DNA of 64,000 nt from Alphaproteobacteria bacterium (GCA_026982705.1 JALSGP010000012.1:62001-126000), one strand, 5' to 3'; counted from the first letter of the stretch, positions 34,155 through 42,579 are shown. Notes: generated by a model not told the origin, from the sequence alone. A program made the numbers and translations.

Positions 34155-35708
34155 ATGACGGAGACGGTGGACGGTCCGGCACCGCTCCTGGAGCTCAGGG
34201 GCATCACCAAGCGCTTTCCCGGGGTGGTGGCCAACGACGGCGTGGATCTCGCGGTGCGGCCGGGCGAGATCCACGCGCTGCTCGGCGAGAACGGCGCCGG
34301 CAAGAGCACGCTGGTGAAGATCCTCTACGGCGTGCTGCGACCGGATGCCGGCGAGATCCGCATCGACGGCCGGCCGGTGGCGGTGACGGGCCCCCACCAC
34401 GCCCGCCGCCTCGGCATCGGCATGGTCTTCCAGCACTTCACCCTCTTCGAGGCGCTGAGCGTGGCCGAGAACGTCGCCCTCGGCCTCGACCGCTGGCCGG
34501 AACGGCGCACGCTCCGAGCCCGCCTCGCCGCCCTCGCCGAGCGCTACGGCCTCGATCTCGACCTCGCCCGCGAGGTGCACGATCTCTCCGCCGGCGAGCG
34601 CCAGCGCATCGAGATCCTGCGCTGTCTCCTGCAGGAGCCGCGCCTTCTGGTGCTGGACGAGCCCACCTCGGTGCTCACGCCCCAGGAGGCGGACCGGCTG
34701 TTCGTCACCTTGCGCCGGCTCGCCGCCGAGGGCCGCGGCATCCTCTACATCTCCCACCGCCTCGAGGAGGTGGTGGAACTGTGCGACCGGGCGACGGTGC
34801 TGCGGGCCGGGCGGGTGGTGGCGACGGTGGATCCGCGGCGGGAGACCCCGGCCACCCTCGCCCGCCTCATGGTGGGGCGGGAGGTGCGCGAGCCGGTGCG
34901 CCACCATCCCGATCTCGCCGGTGCGCCGGTGCGCCTCGCCGCCCGCGGCCTCGGGCTGCCCCCGGACCGACCCCACGCCGTGCCCCTCGTGGACATCCGG
35001 TTCGAGCTGCGGGCGGGCGAGATCCTCGGCATCGCCGGAGTCGCCGGCAACGGACAGCGGGAGCTGGTGGAGGCGCTGGCGGGCGAGCGGCCGCTGCCGG
35101 CGGCGGAGATGCTGGAGCTGGACGGCCGACCGGTGGGCCGGGTCGGGCCCGCCGGGCGCCGGCGTCTGGGCCTCGCCGTGCTGCCGGAGGAACGGCTCGG
35201 GCACGCGGCGGTGGCGGAGCTGGATCTCGTGGACAACGCCCTGCTCACCGCCTGGCCACAGCCGGATCTGGTGCGCTACGGCACCGTGCGCCGCCGGCTC
35301 GTCGCCGCCTTCGCCGCCGGGGTGGTGGAGCGCTTCCGGGTGCGCACGCCCGGCCTCCGGGTCCCGGCCGCCGCCCTCTCCGGCGGCAATCTCCAGCGCT
35401 TCGTGGTGGGCCGCGAGATCGCCCAGCGGCCGCGGGTGCTGGTGGTGGACCAGCCCACCTGGGGAGTCGACGCGGCGGCGGCCGCCGCCGTCCACCGGGC
35501 GCTGGTGGCGCTGGCCGAGGAGGGGGCGGCGGTGCTGCTGATCTCGCGGGATCTGGACGAGATCCTGCGCTTCTGCGACCGGGTGGCCGTGCTCTACCGT
35601 GGCCGTCTCTCGCCGCCCGTGCCGGTGGGCGAGGTGACGCTGGAGCGGCTGGGCCTGCTCATGGGCGGTGCCGGCTTCGCCGGGCGCGGCACCGTGGTGG
35701 CGTCGTGA
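34155..35708 (+). CDS. ABC transporter ATP-binding protein, nucleoside/BMP type
   Basis: A 517-residue protein with two fused ABC domains, as in the nucleoside importers of the BmpA/YufO and ribose-transporter group. The first has Walker A GENGAGKST and Walker B LLVLDEPTSVLTP; the second has a degenerate Walker A (GVAGNGQREL) and LSGGNLQRFVVGRE signature, with Gln instead of Glu after VVD (VVDQPTWGVD). ATG 34155 follows GGAGAGG. The permease gene overlaps the stop by 4 bp. No binding-protein gene is adjacent. Confidence 0.9.
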   Translation: MTETVDGPAPLLELRGITKRFPGVVANDGVDLAVRPGEIHALLGENGAGKSTLVKILYGVLRPDAGEIRIDGRPVAVTGPHHARRLGIGMVFQHFTLFEALSVAENVALGLDRWPERRTLRARLAALAERYGLDLDLAREVHDLSAGERQRIEILRCLLQEPRLLVLDEPTSVLTPQEADRLFVTLRRLAAEGRGILYISHRLEEVVELCDRATVLRAGRVVATVDPRRETPATLARLMVGREVREPVRHHPDLAGAPVRLAARGLGLPPDRPHAVPLVDIRFELRAGEILGIAGVAGNGQRELVEALAGERPLPAAEMLELDGRPVGRVGPAGRRRLGLAVLPEERLGHAAVAELDLVDNALLTAWPQPDLVRYGTVRRRLVAAFAAGVVERFRVRTPGLRVPAAALSGGNLQRFVVGREIAQRPRVLVVDQPTWGVDAAAAAAVHRALVALAEEGAAVLLISRDLDEILRFCDRVAVLYRGRLSPPVPVGEVTLERLGLLMGGAGFAGRGTVVAS

Positions 35709-36814
35709 GCCGCCTCGTCGTCGAACGCCGGCCGCGGCCGTCACGGTGGCTGTCGTGGGCGGCACCGCCACTCGCCCTCCTCGCCACCCTGCTGGCCGGT
35801 GCCCTCCTCTTCGGCCTCTCGGGTCACGATCCGCTGGCGGCGCTCCGCGCCTGGTTCGTGAGTCCTCTCGCCTCCCTCTACGGCCTCGGCGAGCTGGGCG
35901 TGAAGGCGACGCCCCTGGTGCTCGTCGGCACCGGTCTCGCCCTCGGCTTCCGTGCCGGCGTGTGGAACATCGGTGCCGAGGGCCAGCTCACCGTGGGCGC
36001 CATCGCCGCCGGGCTCGTGGCCCTCGCCACCTGGGGAACGGAGGGCGCGTGGATCTTCCCCGCCATGCTGGCGGCCGGCGTGCTGGGCGGCATGGCCTGG
36101 GCCGCGGTACCGGCGGAGCTGCGGGTGCGGCTCGGCGTCAACGAGATCCTCGTGAGCCTGATGCTGGTCTACGTGGCCGACCTGCTGCTCAAGGCGCTGG
36201 TCTTCGGCCCCCTCAAGGATCCGGAGGGCTACGGCTTTCCCCAGTCACGCCTGTTCGACACCCCCGCCCTCGCACCGATCCTGGTCCCGGGCACCCGCCT
36301 CCATCTGGGCGCCCTCCTGGCCCTCGCCGCCGTCCTCCTCGCCTGGGCGTTCACCGCCCGCACGCTCGGCGGCTTCGCCTGGCGGGTCCAGGGGCTGGCG
36401 CCGCGCGCCGCCCGCTATGCCGGCTTCGCCGAAGGGCGCATCGTGCGGCTCTCCTTCGCCGTCTCCGGCGGCCTCGCCGGCCTCGCCGGCGCCCTCGAGG
36501 TGGCGGGGCCCATCGGCCAGCTCCTCCCCTCCGTCTCCCCCGGCTACGGCTTCACCGCCATCATCGTCGCCTTCCTCGGCCGGCTGCATCCCGCGGGCGT
36601 ACTGGTGGCGGCGCTGGTGGTGGCCCTCGCCTACATCGGCGGCGAGAACGCCCAGATCGAGGCGGGGCTGCCCGAGGCGGTGACCGGCGTGTTCCAGGGG
36701 CTCCTGCTGTTCTTCCTGCTGGCGGCGGAATTCCTCGTCCACTACCGCATCCGCCGTCGCGGTCCCGCCGCCGCGCCGCGGACCTCCGCCTCCTCCGCCG
36801 AGACCGCGGCATAG
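35705..36814 (+). CDS. ABC transporter permease, nucleoside/BMP type (YufP-like)
   Basis: This 369-residue permease has nine to ten spans and the family segments GFRAGVWNIGAEGQLTVGAI and AELRVRLGVNEILVSLMLVY that characterise branched-chain/nucleoside ABC permeases. It forms a unit with the preceding ATPase. Such importers normally need a second permease (YufQ-like) and a lipoprotein binding component; neither follows. The last 73 bp, encoding low-complexity residues, overlap the convergent DUF1127 gene. Confidence 0.88.
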   Translation: MSRLVVERRPRPSRWLSWAAPPLALLATLLAGALLFGLSGHDPLAALRAWFVSPLASLYGLGELGVKATPLVLVGTGLALGFRAGVWNIGAEGQLTVGAIAAGLVALATWGTEGAWIFPAMLAAGVLGGMAWAAVPAELRVRLGVNEILVSLMLVYVADLLLKALVFGPLKDPEGYGFPQSRLFDTPALAPILVPGTRLHLGALLALAAVLLAWAFTARTLGGFAWRVQGLAPRAARYAGFAEGRIVRLSFAVSGGLAGLAGALEVAGPIGQLLPSVSPGYGFTAIIVAFLGRLHPAGVLVAALVVALAYIGGENAQIEAGLPEAVTGVFQGLLLFFLLAAEFLVHYRIRRRGPAAAPRTSASSAETAA

Positions 36815-37029
36815 GCGCTGCGGCGGGCGATCTCGGGGATGTCGGCCCGCGCGATCCCCACATCCGCCAGCAGCCGGTCGGACAGCGCCTCCAGCTCCCG
36901 GCGGGTGCGCCGCGCCAGCCGGCGCCACCGCCATGCCGTCCACAGCCGATGCCCCACCCGATGGAGGACGGAGCGGAGGCGGACGGGGGTCTCCCCGGAG
37001 ACGAGGGGAAGGGCGAGGCCGCGGGCCAT
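36742..37029 (-). CDS. DUF1127-family small protein
   Basis: A 95-residue basic protein whose central part RRTRRELEALSDRLLADVGI matches DUF1127 (YjiS-like). Short DUF1127 proteins in Agrobacterium and relatives affect phosphate and carbon metabolism or RNA turnover. The ATG at 37029 starts in front of the divergent adenylate cyclase promoter region. The C-terminus is low-complexity and overlaps the permease by 73 bp on the other strand; the core motif lies outside the overlap, supporting a real gene. Confidence 0.75.
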   Translation of the reverse strand: MARGLALPLVSGETPVRLRSVLHRVGHRLWTAWRWRRLARRTRRELEALSDRLLADVGIARADIPEIARRSAYAAVSAEEAEVRGAAAGPRRRMR

Positions 37030-37217
37030 GGCCGGTCGCTCCCGTGCATCCTCGACCGGGAGATCGGCAGCGGCGGTCCGGCGCGACGTGCGAAAGGCGA
37101 CGGATGCGGCACCGGTTCCGACCCGCGGTGTCGCGAAACGGACGTCTCACGTCCTTTTCACGATACGGGAGGGCGGGCCGTGCTATCCTCGCCGCCGGTC
37201 CCACGGATCCGCCCGCC

Positions 37218-38603
37218 ATGGCGACGGCCCCCGAGACCTCTCCTCCGGCGCCCGCGATTCCGCCGTACCGCCGCCTCGTCCGTCTCCTCGCCCCGGAGGG
37301 CGACCGACGGCTGCCGCCGGCGGTGGCGGCGGAGGTGGCGCGCGCGCAGGATCGCAGCGAGATCGTCACGAGCCTCGTGCAGCTCGCGGCCGTCGCCTTC
37401 TTCGCCGTCTTCTATGCCCTGACGCCCAAGGCCTTCCCGCCGGACGTCCCTTTCGAGCCGGTGCCCGTCGCCCTCGCCCTCTACGCCGCCTTCACCCTCC
37501 ACCGTCTCGCCCGCGCCTGCCGTGGCCGCCTCGGTCCCGTCTTTCTCGCGCTGTCGGTGCTGATGGACGTGGCGGTGCTGCTGACGACCATCTGGAGCTT
37601 CCACCTCCAGTACGCGGCGCCGCCCGCCATCTCGCTGGAGGCGCCCACCCTCATGTATCTGTTCATCCTGATCGCGCTGCGCGCCCTGCGCCTCGAGCCG
37701 CGTTGGGTGGTGCTGACGGGTCTCGCCGGCGCCGCCGGCTGGCTCGCCCTGGTGGCCTACGTCCTGGCCGATCCCCGCACGGAGGTGACCCATTCCTTCC
37801 TCGACCACGCCCTGGGCGGACGGGTGCTGCTGGGCGCCGAGGTGGACCGGGTGGTCTCCATCCTCGTGACCACCGCCATCCTCGCCCTCGCCCTCCGGCG
37901 CGGCCGCGCCCTGCTGGTACGGGCGGCGGCCGAACGTCACGCCAGCATCGCCATGGGCCGCTTCTTCGCGCCGGAGGTGGCGGCGCGCATCCGCGCCCAC
38001 GAGGCGCTGCGCCCCGGGCTGGCCGAGCTGCGGCGGGCGGCGGTGATGGTGGTGGATCTGCGCGGCTTCACCGCCCTCGCCCGCGCGCTCCCGCCGTCGG
38101 AGGTGATGGCGCTGCTGGCGGACTATCAGGGCCGGATCGTCCCGGTGGTGCGGGCCCATGGCGGGACCATCGACAAGTTCATGGGCGACGGCATCCTCGC
38201 CAGCTTCGGGGCGGTGCGTCCGCGGGCCGATCCGGCGGTCGGGGCGATGACCGCCGTCGAGGCGGTGCTGGCGGAAGGGGAGCGGTGGCGCCGGCAACGG
38301 GCCGCCCGCGGGCTCCCGGCGCCGGCGGTGGTGGTGACCGCCGCCGCCGGCGAGGTACTGTTCGGCACGGTGGGCGACGTCGAGCGGCTGGAATATACCG
38401 TGATCGGCCCGCCGATGGACCTGGCCGCCAAGCTGGAGAAGCACGCCAAGGTGGAACGGGCGCGGGCGGTGGTCCCGGCCGATCTGGCGGCGCGGGCACG
38501 AGCCGGCGGCTGGCGGCCCGCCCTCGCCTGGGCGATGCGGCCGGCGCGGCGGGTGGCGGGCCTCCAGGGCACCCTCGACCTGGCGGTGGTGGAGGCGTCA
38601 TGA
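37218..38603 (+). CDS. Membrane-anchored class III adenylate/guanylate cyclase
   Basis: The 461-residue protein has a membrane region of about five to six spans (residues 50-225) and a cytosolic class III cyclase domain from residue 270. Metal-binding Asp280 (VMVVDLRGFT) and Asp324 (DKFMGDGILASFG) are present. At the transition-state site the usual N-x3-R reads MDLAAKLE, giving Asp401 and Lys405; Lys occurs in some homologues but Asp is unusual, so activity should be treated with caution. ATG 37218 is the best-supported start. The stop overlaps the hydrolase start (ATGA). Confidence 0.87.
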   Translation: MATAPETSPPAPAIPPYRRLVRLLAPEGDRRLPPAVAAEVARAQDRSEIVTSLVQLAAVAFFAVFYALTPKAFPPDVPFEPVPVALALYAAFTLHRLARACRGRLGPVFLALSVLMDVAVLLTTIWSFHLQYAAPPAISLEAPTLMYLFILIALRALRLEPRWVVLTGLAGAAGWLALVAYVLADPRTEVTHSFLDHALGGRVLLGAEVDRVVSILVTTAILALALRRGRALLVRAAAERHASIAMGRFFAPEVAARIRAHEALRPGLAELRRAAVMVVDLRGFTALARALPPSEVMALLADYQGRIVPVVRAHGGTIDKFMGDGILASFGAVRPRADPAVGAMTAVEAVLAEGERWRRQRAARGLPAPAVVVTAAAGEVLFGTVGDVERLEYTVIGPPMDLAAKLEKHAKVERARAVVPADLAARARAGGWRPALAWAMRPARRVAGLQGTLDLAVVEAS

Positions 38604-39499
38604 GGGACTGGTTCAACGGATTCCGCCGTGCGCGGATCCGCACCTCGGAGGTGGAGATCTCCCTGCGCATCGGCGGCCACGGCCCGCCCCTCTTCCTCCT
38701 CCACGGCTATCCCCAGACCCACGTCATGTGGCACCGGGTGGCACCGCTTTTGGCCCGGCACTTCACCGTGATCTGCCCCGACCTCCGCGGCTACGGTGAT
38801 TCCGACAAGCCGCCCGGCGGTCCCGATCATCTCGCCTACGCCAAGCGCACCCTGGCCCGGGACCTGGTGGAGGTGGCCGATGCCCTCGGCTTCCGCCGCT
38901 TCCGGATCGCCGGGCACGACCGCGGCGGGCGGGTGGTGCACCGGCTGTGTCTGGACCATCCGGAGCGGGTGGAGGCGGCGGCGGTGCTGGACATCGTGCC
39001 CACCGCCACGGTCTACGAGGCCACCGACGCCACCCTCGCCCGCGGCTACTTCCACTGGTTCTTCCTGATCCAGCCGGAACCGTTGCCGGAACGGCTGATC
39101 GGCGCCGCCCCCGACTTCTGGCTGGAGTGGATCCTCGGCCGCTGGGCGGCCGACGGCGGCACCGTCTTCGATCCCCGTGCCCTCGCCGAATACCGGCGCT
39201 GTTTCGCCGATCCGGCGGCCATCCACGCGAGCTGCGAGGACTACCGTGCCGGCGCCACCGTCGACCTCGACCACCACCGCGCCGACGGCGCGCGCCGCAT
39301 CGCCTGCCCGCTGCTGGTGCTGTGGGGCGAGCGGGGGCTGATGCACCGCTGCTTCGACGTGCTGGCCATCTGGCGGGCCCACGCCCGCGGGCCGGTGCGG
39401 GGGCACCCGCTGCCCTGCGGCCACTTCCTGCCGGAGGAGGCGCCCGAGGAGACGGCGCGGGCGCTGCTGGCGTTCTTCGCGGATCCGCCCGTGGCCTGA
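38600..39499 (+). CDS. Alpha/beta hydrolase, fluoroacetate dehalogenase-like
   Basis: The 299-residue hydrolase has nucleophile Asp107 in GHDRGGRVVHR with Arg108 and Arg111, Asp131 in VLDIVPT, the pair His152-Trp153 in FHWFFLIQPEP, Tyr215 in CEDYRAG and the base His275 in CGHFLPEEAPEE. These correspond to the positions that define fluoroacetate dehalogenases, including the carboxylate and halide sites. Haloacetate hydrolysis to glycolate is therefore likely, though epoxide hydrolase relatives share parts. It is translationally coupled to the cyclase upstream by a 4-bp overlap. Confidence 0.85.
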   Translation: MRDWFNGFRRARIRTSEVEISLRIGGHGPPLFLLHGYPQTHVMWHRVAPLLARHFTVICPDLRGYGDSDKPPGGPDHLAYAKRTLARDLVEVADALGFRRFRIAGHDRGGRVVHRLCLDHPERVEAAAVLDIVPTATVYEATDATLARGYFHWFFLIQPEPLPERLIGAAPDFWLEWILGRWAADGGTVFDPRALAEYRRCFADPAAIHASCEDYRAGATVDLDHHRADGARRIACPLLVLWGERGLMHRCFDVLAIWRAHARGPVRGHPLPCGHFLPEEAPEETARALLAFFADPPVA

Positions 39500-39511
39500 G
39501 ACGGAACGGAA

Positions 39512-39535
39512 ACGGGCGGGTCCGCGCCCGCCCGT
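39512..39535 (-). terminator. Hairpin downstream of the cytochrome c gene
   Basis: A 9-bp perfect stem (39512-39520 with 39527-39535) lies between the convergent hydrolase and cytochrome c genes. On the minus strand it is followed by TTCCGTTCCGTC, which is fairly T-rich for this genome, so it most likely ends the cytochrome transcript and perhaps also the plus-strand unit. Confidence 0.5.
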
Positions 39536-39559
39536 CGCCGGCGGCGGAGGCGCCCGGGC

Positions 39560-39964
39560 TCACTCCTCCCAGACGCCGCCCTCTTCCCTCAGATAGGCGA
39601 TGAGGTTCTCGCGGTCGGCCTTCTTCTTGAGGCCGGCGAAGGCCATGCGGTTGCCCTTGATGAACTTCTTGGGATTCTCGAGCCACTTGTCGAGGTTTTC
39701 CTCGGTCCACACCAGACCGTTGGCGGCCGCATCCTTGAGGGCCTTGGAATACTTGAATCCTTCGACGCGGGCCGCCGGCCGATTGACGATCTTCACCAGA
39801 TGCGGACCGACCTTGTTCTTCTCCTTGGTCAGCTCGTGGCAGGCCTTGCACTTGCGGTAGACCTTGGCGCCCTTGGCCGGATCGCCGGCCGCGTGGGCGG
39901 CCGACAGGCCCGCGCCGACCACCGCCGCCACGAGCGCCGCGCCGAAGAGACGAACCATGCGCAT
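39560..39964 (-). CDS. Class I cytochrome c (periplasmic)
   Basis: A 134-residue protein with a signal peptide (LFGAALVAAVVGAGLSAAHA) and a class I cytochrome c domain: haem-binding CKACH at residues 39-43 and the Met ligand in GNRMAFAGL. The layout resembles mitochondrial-like cytochrome c2/c550 of alphaproteobacteria, an electron carrier between bc1 and oxidase. It starts at ATG 39964; 120 bp separate it from the GST-like gene upstream. Confidence 0.93.
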   Translation of the reverse strand: MRMVRLFGAALVAAVVGAGLSAAHAAGDPAKGAKVYRKCKACHELTKEKNKVGPHLVKIVNRPAARVEGFKYSKALKDAAANGLVWTEENLDKWLENPKKFIKGNRMAFAGLKKKADRENLIAYLREEGGVWEE

Positions 39965-40084
39965 CGACTGACCTCCCAGGATGGGTACGCGGTCGGGGTA
40001 CCGTTCGCTCTCACCGGGTTAAGGGGACACGACAGGGGGGTCAAGCGCGACGCCGCCTCCGGCGCCGAGATGTCGCAGCGGAGT

Positions 40085-41026
40085 CTAGCCGCGTCCGCGC
40101 CGACGCGCCGCGCCGGGACCGAAGGGCTTGACCACCGGACCGGGCGGGGCGGGCGTGCCGAGGGACGTCGGGGGCGGCTCGCCGGCGCCGGTCCCGGTGT
40201 CCGTCACCGGTACCGCTTCGACTCCCCCCGAGGGAGGCGCTGGCGACCGCGGCCGCCGCCGGAACAGCCCGCCGCCACCGCGCCGCGGGCCGGCGGCCGC
40301 GGCCGGCCGGGTCTCCACCGCCGGCTCCGTCGTCGCGACCGGCGTCGAAGCCGGAGCGGGCGGAACCGCCGATGCGACTTCCTCCTCCACCGCCTCGCCC
40401 TGCTCCATCCGCGCCAGACGCCACCATTCGCGGGCCTCCGGCCGCTCCAGGAGGGCGGCGAGCGAAGCGTCCACCGCCTCTTCCTCCGCGGCCAGGAGCT
40501 CGTAGGTGGCGAGCCGCCAGGCCCAGGGCAGGGCGAAGGACTCCACCACGGGCCCGCCGGAAAGACGCGCCGTCTCCTCCCCTTCCGTCAGCTCTTCGGC
40601 GAGGCGGGCGCGCAGCCGCGCGAGCTCGCGCTCCTGCAGACGGGTGAGACGGTCGGGGCGGGCGAAGCGGCCCAGCGCATCGAAGGGCAGCAGCGCCTCG
40701 AGATCGGCGAAGCCGTACAGGAGATCGGCGGCGAGGGCACGCGCCCGGGCGCGGGCACGGCCATCCTCCGGCCACAGACCGGGACGGCCCTCCGCCACCA
40801 GCTCGACGATGGCGAGGGGCTCGTCCAGCACCAGCCCTTCCACCAGGAGCACCGGCAGTCGCCCGCGCGGCGCCACCGCCGGAAGACGTTCGGCGGCGTC
40901 CTCGGCGTAGAGGTCGAAGCGCTCGAGCGCGAAGGGGATCTCCGCCCGCACCAGCACCGCCCACACCGCCAGCGAACGCGGCGAGGTGGTGAAATTGCCG
41001 ACCCGCAGCCGCCACGCCGCATCCAT
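40085..41026 (-). CDS. Glutathione S-transferase-like protein with long C-terminal tail
   Basis: Residues 1-205 form a GST-like fold: a thioredoxin-like domain (NFTTSPRSLAVWAVLVRAEIPF, then GRLPVLLVEGLVLDEPLAIVELV) and a helical second domain ending near PEAREWWRLARMEQGE. Residues 210-313 are a disordered Ala/Pro/Gly/Arg-rich tail unlike normal GSTs. The Ser-Pro in place of a Cys/Ser-Pro active site is compatible with glutathione binding. The function is unclear. It lies next to the NDUFS4 gene on the same strand. Confidence 0.75.
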   Translation of the reverse strand: MDAAWRLRVGNFTTSPRSLAVWAVLVRAEIPFALERFDLYAEDAAERLPAVAPRGRLPVLLVEGLVLDEPLAIVELVAEGRPGLWPEDGRARARARALAADLLYGFADLEALLPFDALGRFARPDRLTRLQERELARLRARLAEELTEGEETARLSGGPVVESFALPWAWRLATYELLAAEEEAVDASLAALLERPEAREWWRLARMEQGEAVEEEVASAVPPAPASTPVATTEPAVETRPAAAAGPRRGGGGLFRRRPRSPAPPSGGVEAVPVTDTGTGAGEPPPTSLGTPAPPGPVVKPFGPGAARRRGRG

Positions 41027-41098
41027 CGTCCGCTCACCGGCCCCGTCACGATCTCCGCTGGGCCAGATAGCCGCGATCGGGGCCGAGGGAAGGACGGC

Positions 41099-41596
41099 TC
41101 AGGGAATGGTGGTCCCGGTCCAGGCCGGCGGGTCGCTGGCCGGGAAGGATTCCTCGTCCGCCTCCTCCACCGGGTCCACCGCACCGTCACCGGCCACCGC
41201 CGCCCGCGCGGCGGCGAGGGGCGACGTGGAGCGGTGCAGGCGCTCGGTGAAGTTGGCGGCGTACGACTTGGGGCGCACGGGCCGGTGCGGCGGTTCCACC
41301 ACCATCCAGGACCAGCCCCGCGCCTCGGCGAACTCGACGGCCCGTTCCAGCGAGGGGAACTCCAGGATCACGGTCCCCAGGGGATCGCCGCCACCGCTCC
41401 AGCCCAGGAGGGGATCGGGGAGGGCCGGGGCGAGGGGTTCGAACTCCAGCACCCAGCGCCGATCGAAGGCGCGGCCGCCGCGCCCGGCCTGGACCTCGCG
41501 ACGGTGGATCCAGGCGGTGCCCGGCGGGCTCAGGTCCGGAAAGCGTGAGCCGGGTCTGCGGGCGAGGGCCCGTCCGATGTTCCGCAACGCCGGCAT
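41099..41596 (-). CDS. NDUFS4-type complex I accessory subunit with SFPASDPP tail
   Basis: The 165-residue protein has the NADH dehydrogenase subunit NDUFS4 fold: RRWVLEFEPLAP, LEFPSLERAVEFAEARGWSW and the C-terminal KSYAANFTERL, as in the 18-kDa accessory subunit of mitochondrial and alphaproteobacterial complex I. After residue 140 an acidic tail EADEESFPASDPPAWTG matches a motif common as small separate proteins in alphaproteobacteria; here it seems fused. ATG 41596 is chosen. It is divergent from the GH114 gene. Confidence 0.83.
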   Translation of the reverse strand: MPALRNIGRALARRPGSRFPDLSPPGTAWIHRREVQAGRGGRAFDRRWVLEFEPLAPALPDPLLGWSGGGDPLGTVILEFPSLERAVEFAEARGWSWMVVEPPHRPVRPKSYAANFTERLHRSTSPLAAARAAVAGDGAVDPVEEADEESFPASDPPAWTGTTIP

Positions 41597-41717
41597 GGCC
41601 GCGCTCCCCGTGGACCTCCGGCTTGAATATGGCCAGCCACAACGGCTACACAAGCGCGGATCGTCCCGCCGACACGGGGACGGGTCCGGACGGGATGGCA
41701 TGCAGGAGTGGCACTTC

Positions 41718-42518
41718 ATGAGCGCGCGCAACGCGGTTCTTCGTCTCCTCGCGGCGCTCGTCGCCGCCGGCGGGGTCGCGGTTTCCGGAGGTGCCGGTGC
41801 GGCGCCGGCCTGGCTGCCGCAGCCGGACGACGTGCTGGACATCCAGTTCGTCGACCGGCCACGGGCACGGCGCTGGGTGGACATCGTCGACGTGGACGCC
41901 TTCGACGTGACCGACCGGGCCCTGGCCAGACTGAAGCGCCGGGGCAAACGGGTGATCTGCTACATCAACGCCGGCGCCTGGGAGGAATGGCGCGACGACG
42001 CCGACCGCTATCCCGCCGGCATCCTCGGCAAGCCCCTCGACGGCTGGCCCGACGAGCGCTGGGTGGACATCCGCCGCCTCGACGTGCTCGGTCCGATCCT
42101 CGAGGCCCGGCTCGACCATTGCGTCGATCGCGGCTTCGACGGCGTCGAGTTCGACAATGTGGACGGCTGGACCAACGACACCGGCTTTCCCCTCACCGCC
42201 GCCGACCAGCTCCGCTTCAACCGCTGGCTGGCGAACGCCGCGCACGCGCGCGGGCTCGCCGTCGCGCTCAAGAACGATCTCGATCAGATTCCCCAGCTCG
42301 TGGCCGACTTCGATTTCGCCATCGTCGAGGAATGCTTCACCTACGAGGAGTGTGAGCTCACCCGTCCGTTCCTGGACGCCGGCAAGCCGGTCTACGTGAT
42401 CGAATACGTCCGCAAGCGGCGCATCCAGCGGCGGATGTGCCGACAGGCACACGAGCTCGGCGTGCACCTGATCTTCAAGCGTCTCTCCCTGGATCGCCGG
42501 ACCCGCCGCTGTCGCTGA
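41718..42518 (+). CDS. GH114-family glycoside hydrolase (endo-alpha-1,4-polygalactosaminidase-like)
   Basis: A 266-residue exported protein: signal peptide (VLRLLAALVAAGGVAVSGG) then a GH114 TIM-barrel core with RVICYINAGAWEEWRDD, GVEFDNVDGW and IVEECFTYEEC. This family includes polygalactosaminidases and galactosamine-rich polymer hydrolases involved in biofilm matrix. ATG 41718 has AGGAG nine bases upstream. It may trim the cell's own exopolysaccharide; the exact substrate is unproven. Confidence 0.88.
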   Translation: MSARNAVLRLLAALVAAGGVAVSGGAGAAPAWLPQPDDVLDIQFVDRPRARRWVDIVDVDAFDVTDRALARLKRRGKRVICYINAGAWEEWRDDADRYPAGILGKPLDGWPDERWVDIRRLDVLGPILEARLDHCVDRGFDGVEFDNVDGWTNDTGFPLTAADQLRFNRWLANAAHARGLAVALKNDLDQIPQLVADFDFAIVEECFTYEECELTRPFLDAGKPVYVIEYVRKRRIQRRMCRQAHELGVHLIFKRLSLDRRTRRCR

Positions 42519-42555
42519 GTCGACCCGGTCCCCTGGCCTCTCGCTTCTCCTCCCC

Positions 42556-42579
42556 GACGGCCGCCTGTGGGCGGCCGTC
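42556..42579 (+). terminator. Hairpin after the GH114 gene
   Basis: GACGGCCGCC (42556-42565) and its complement (42570-42579) form a 10-bp perfect stem with a TGTG loop, 37 bp after the stop codon. No T tract follows. It is a likely terminator before the heat-shock island promoter. Confidence 0.55.
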
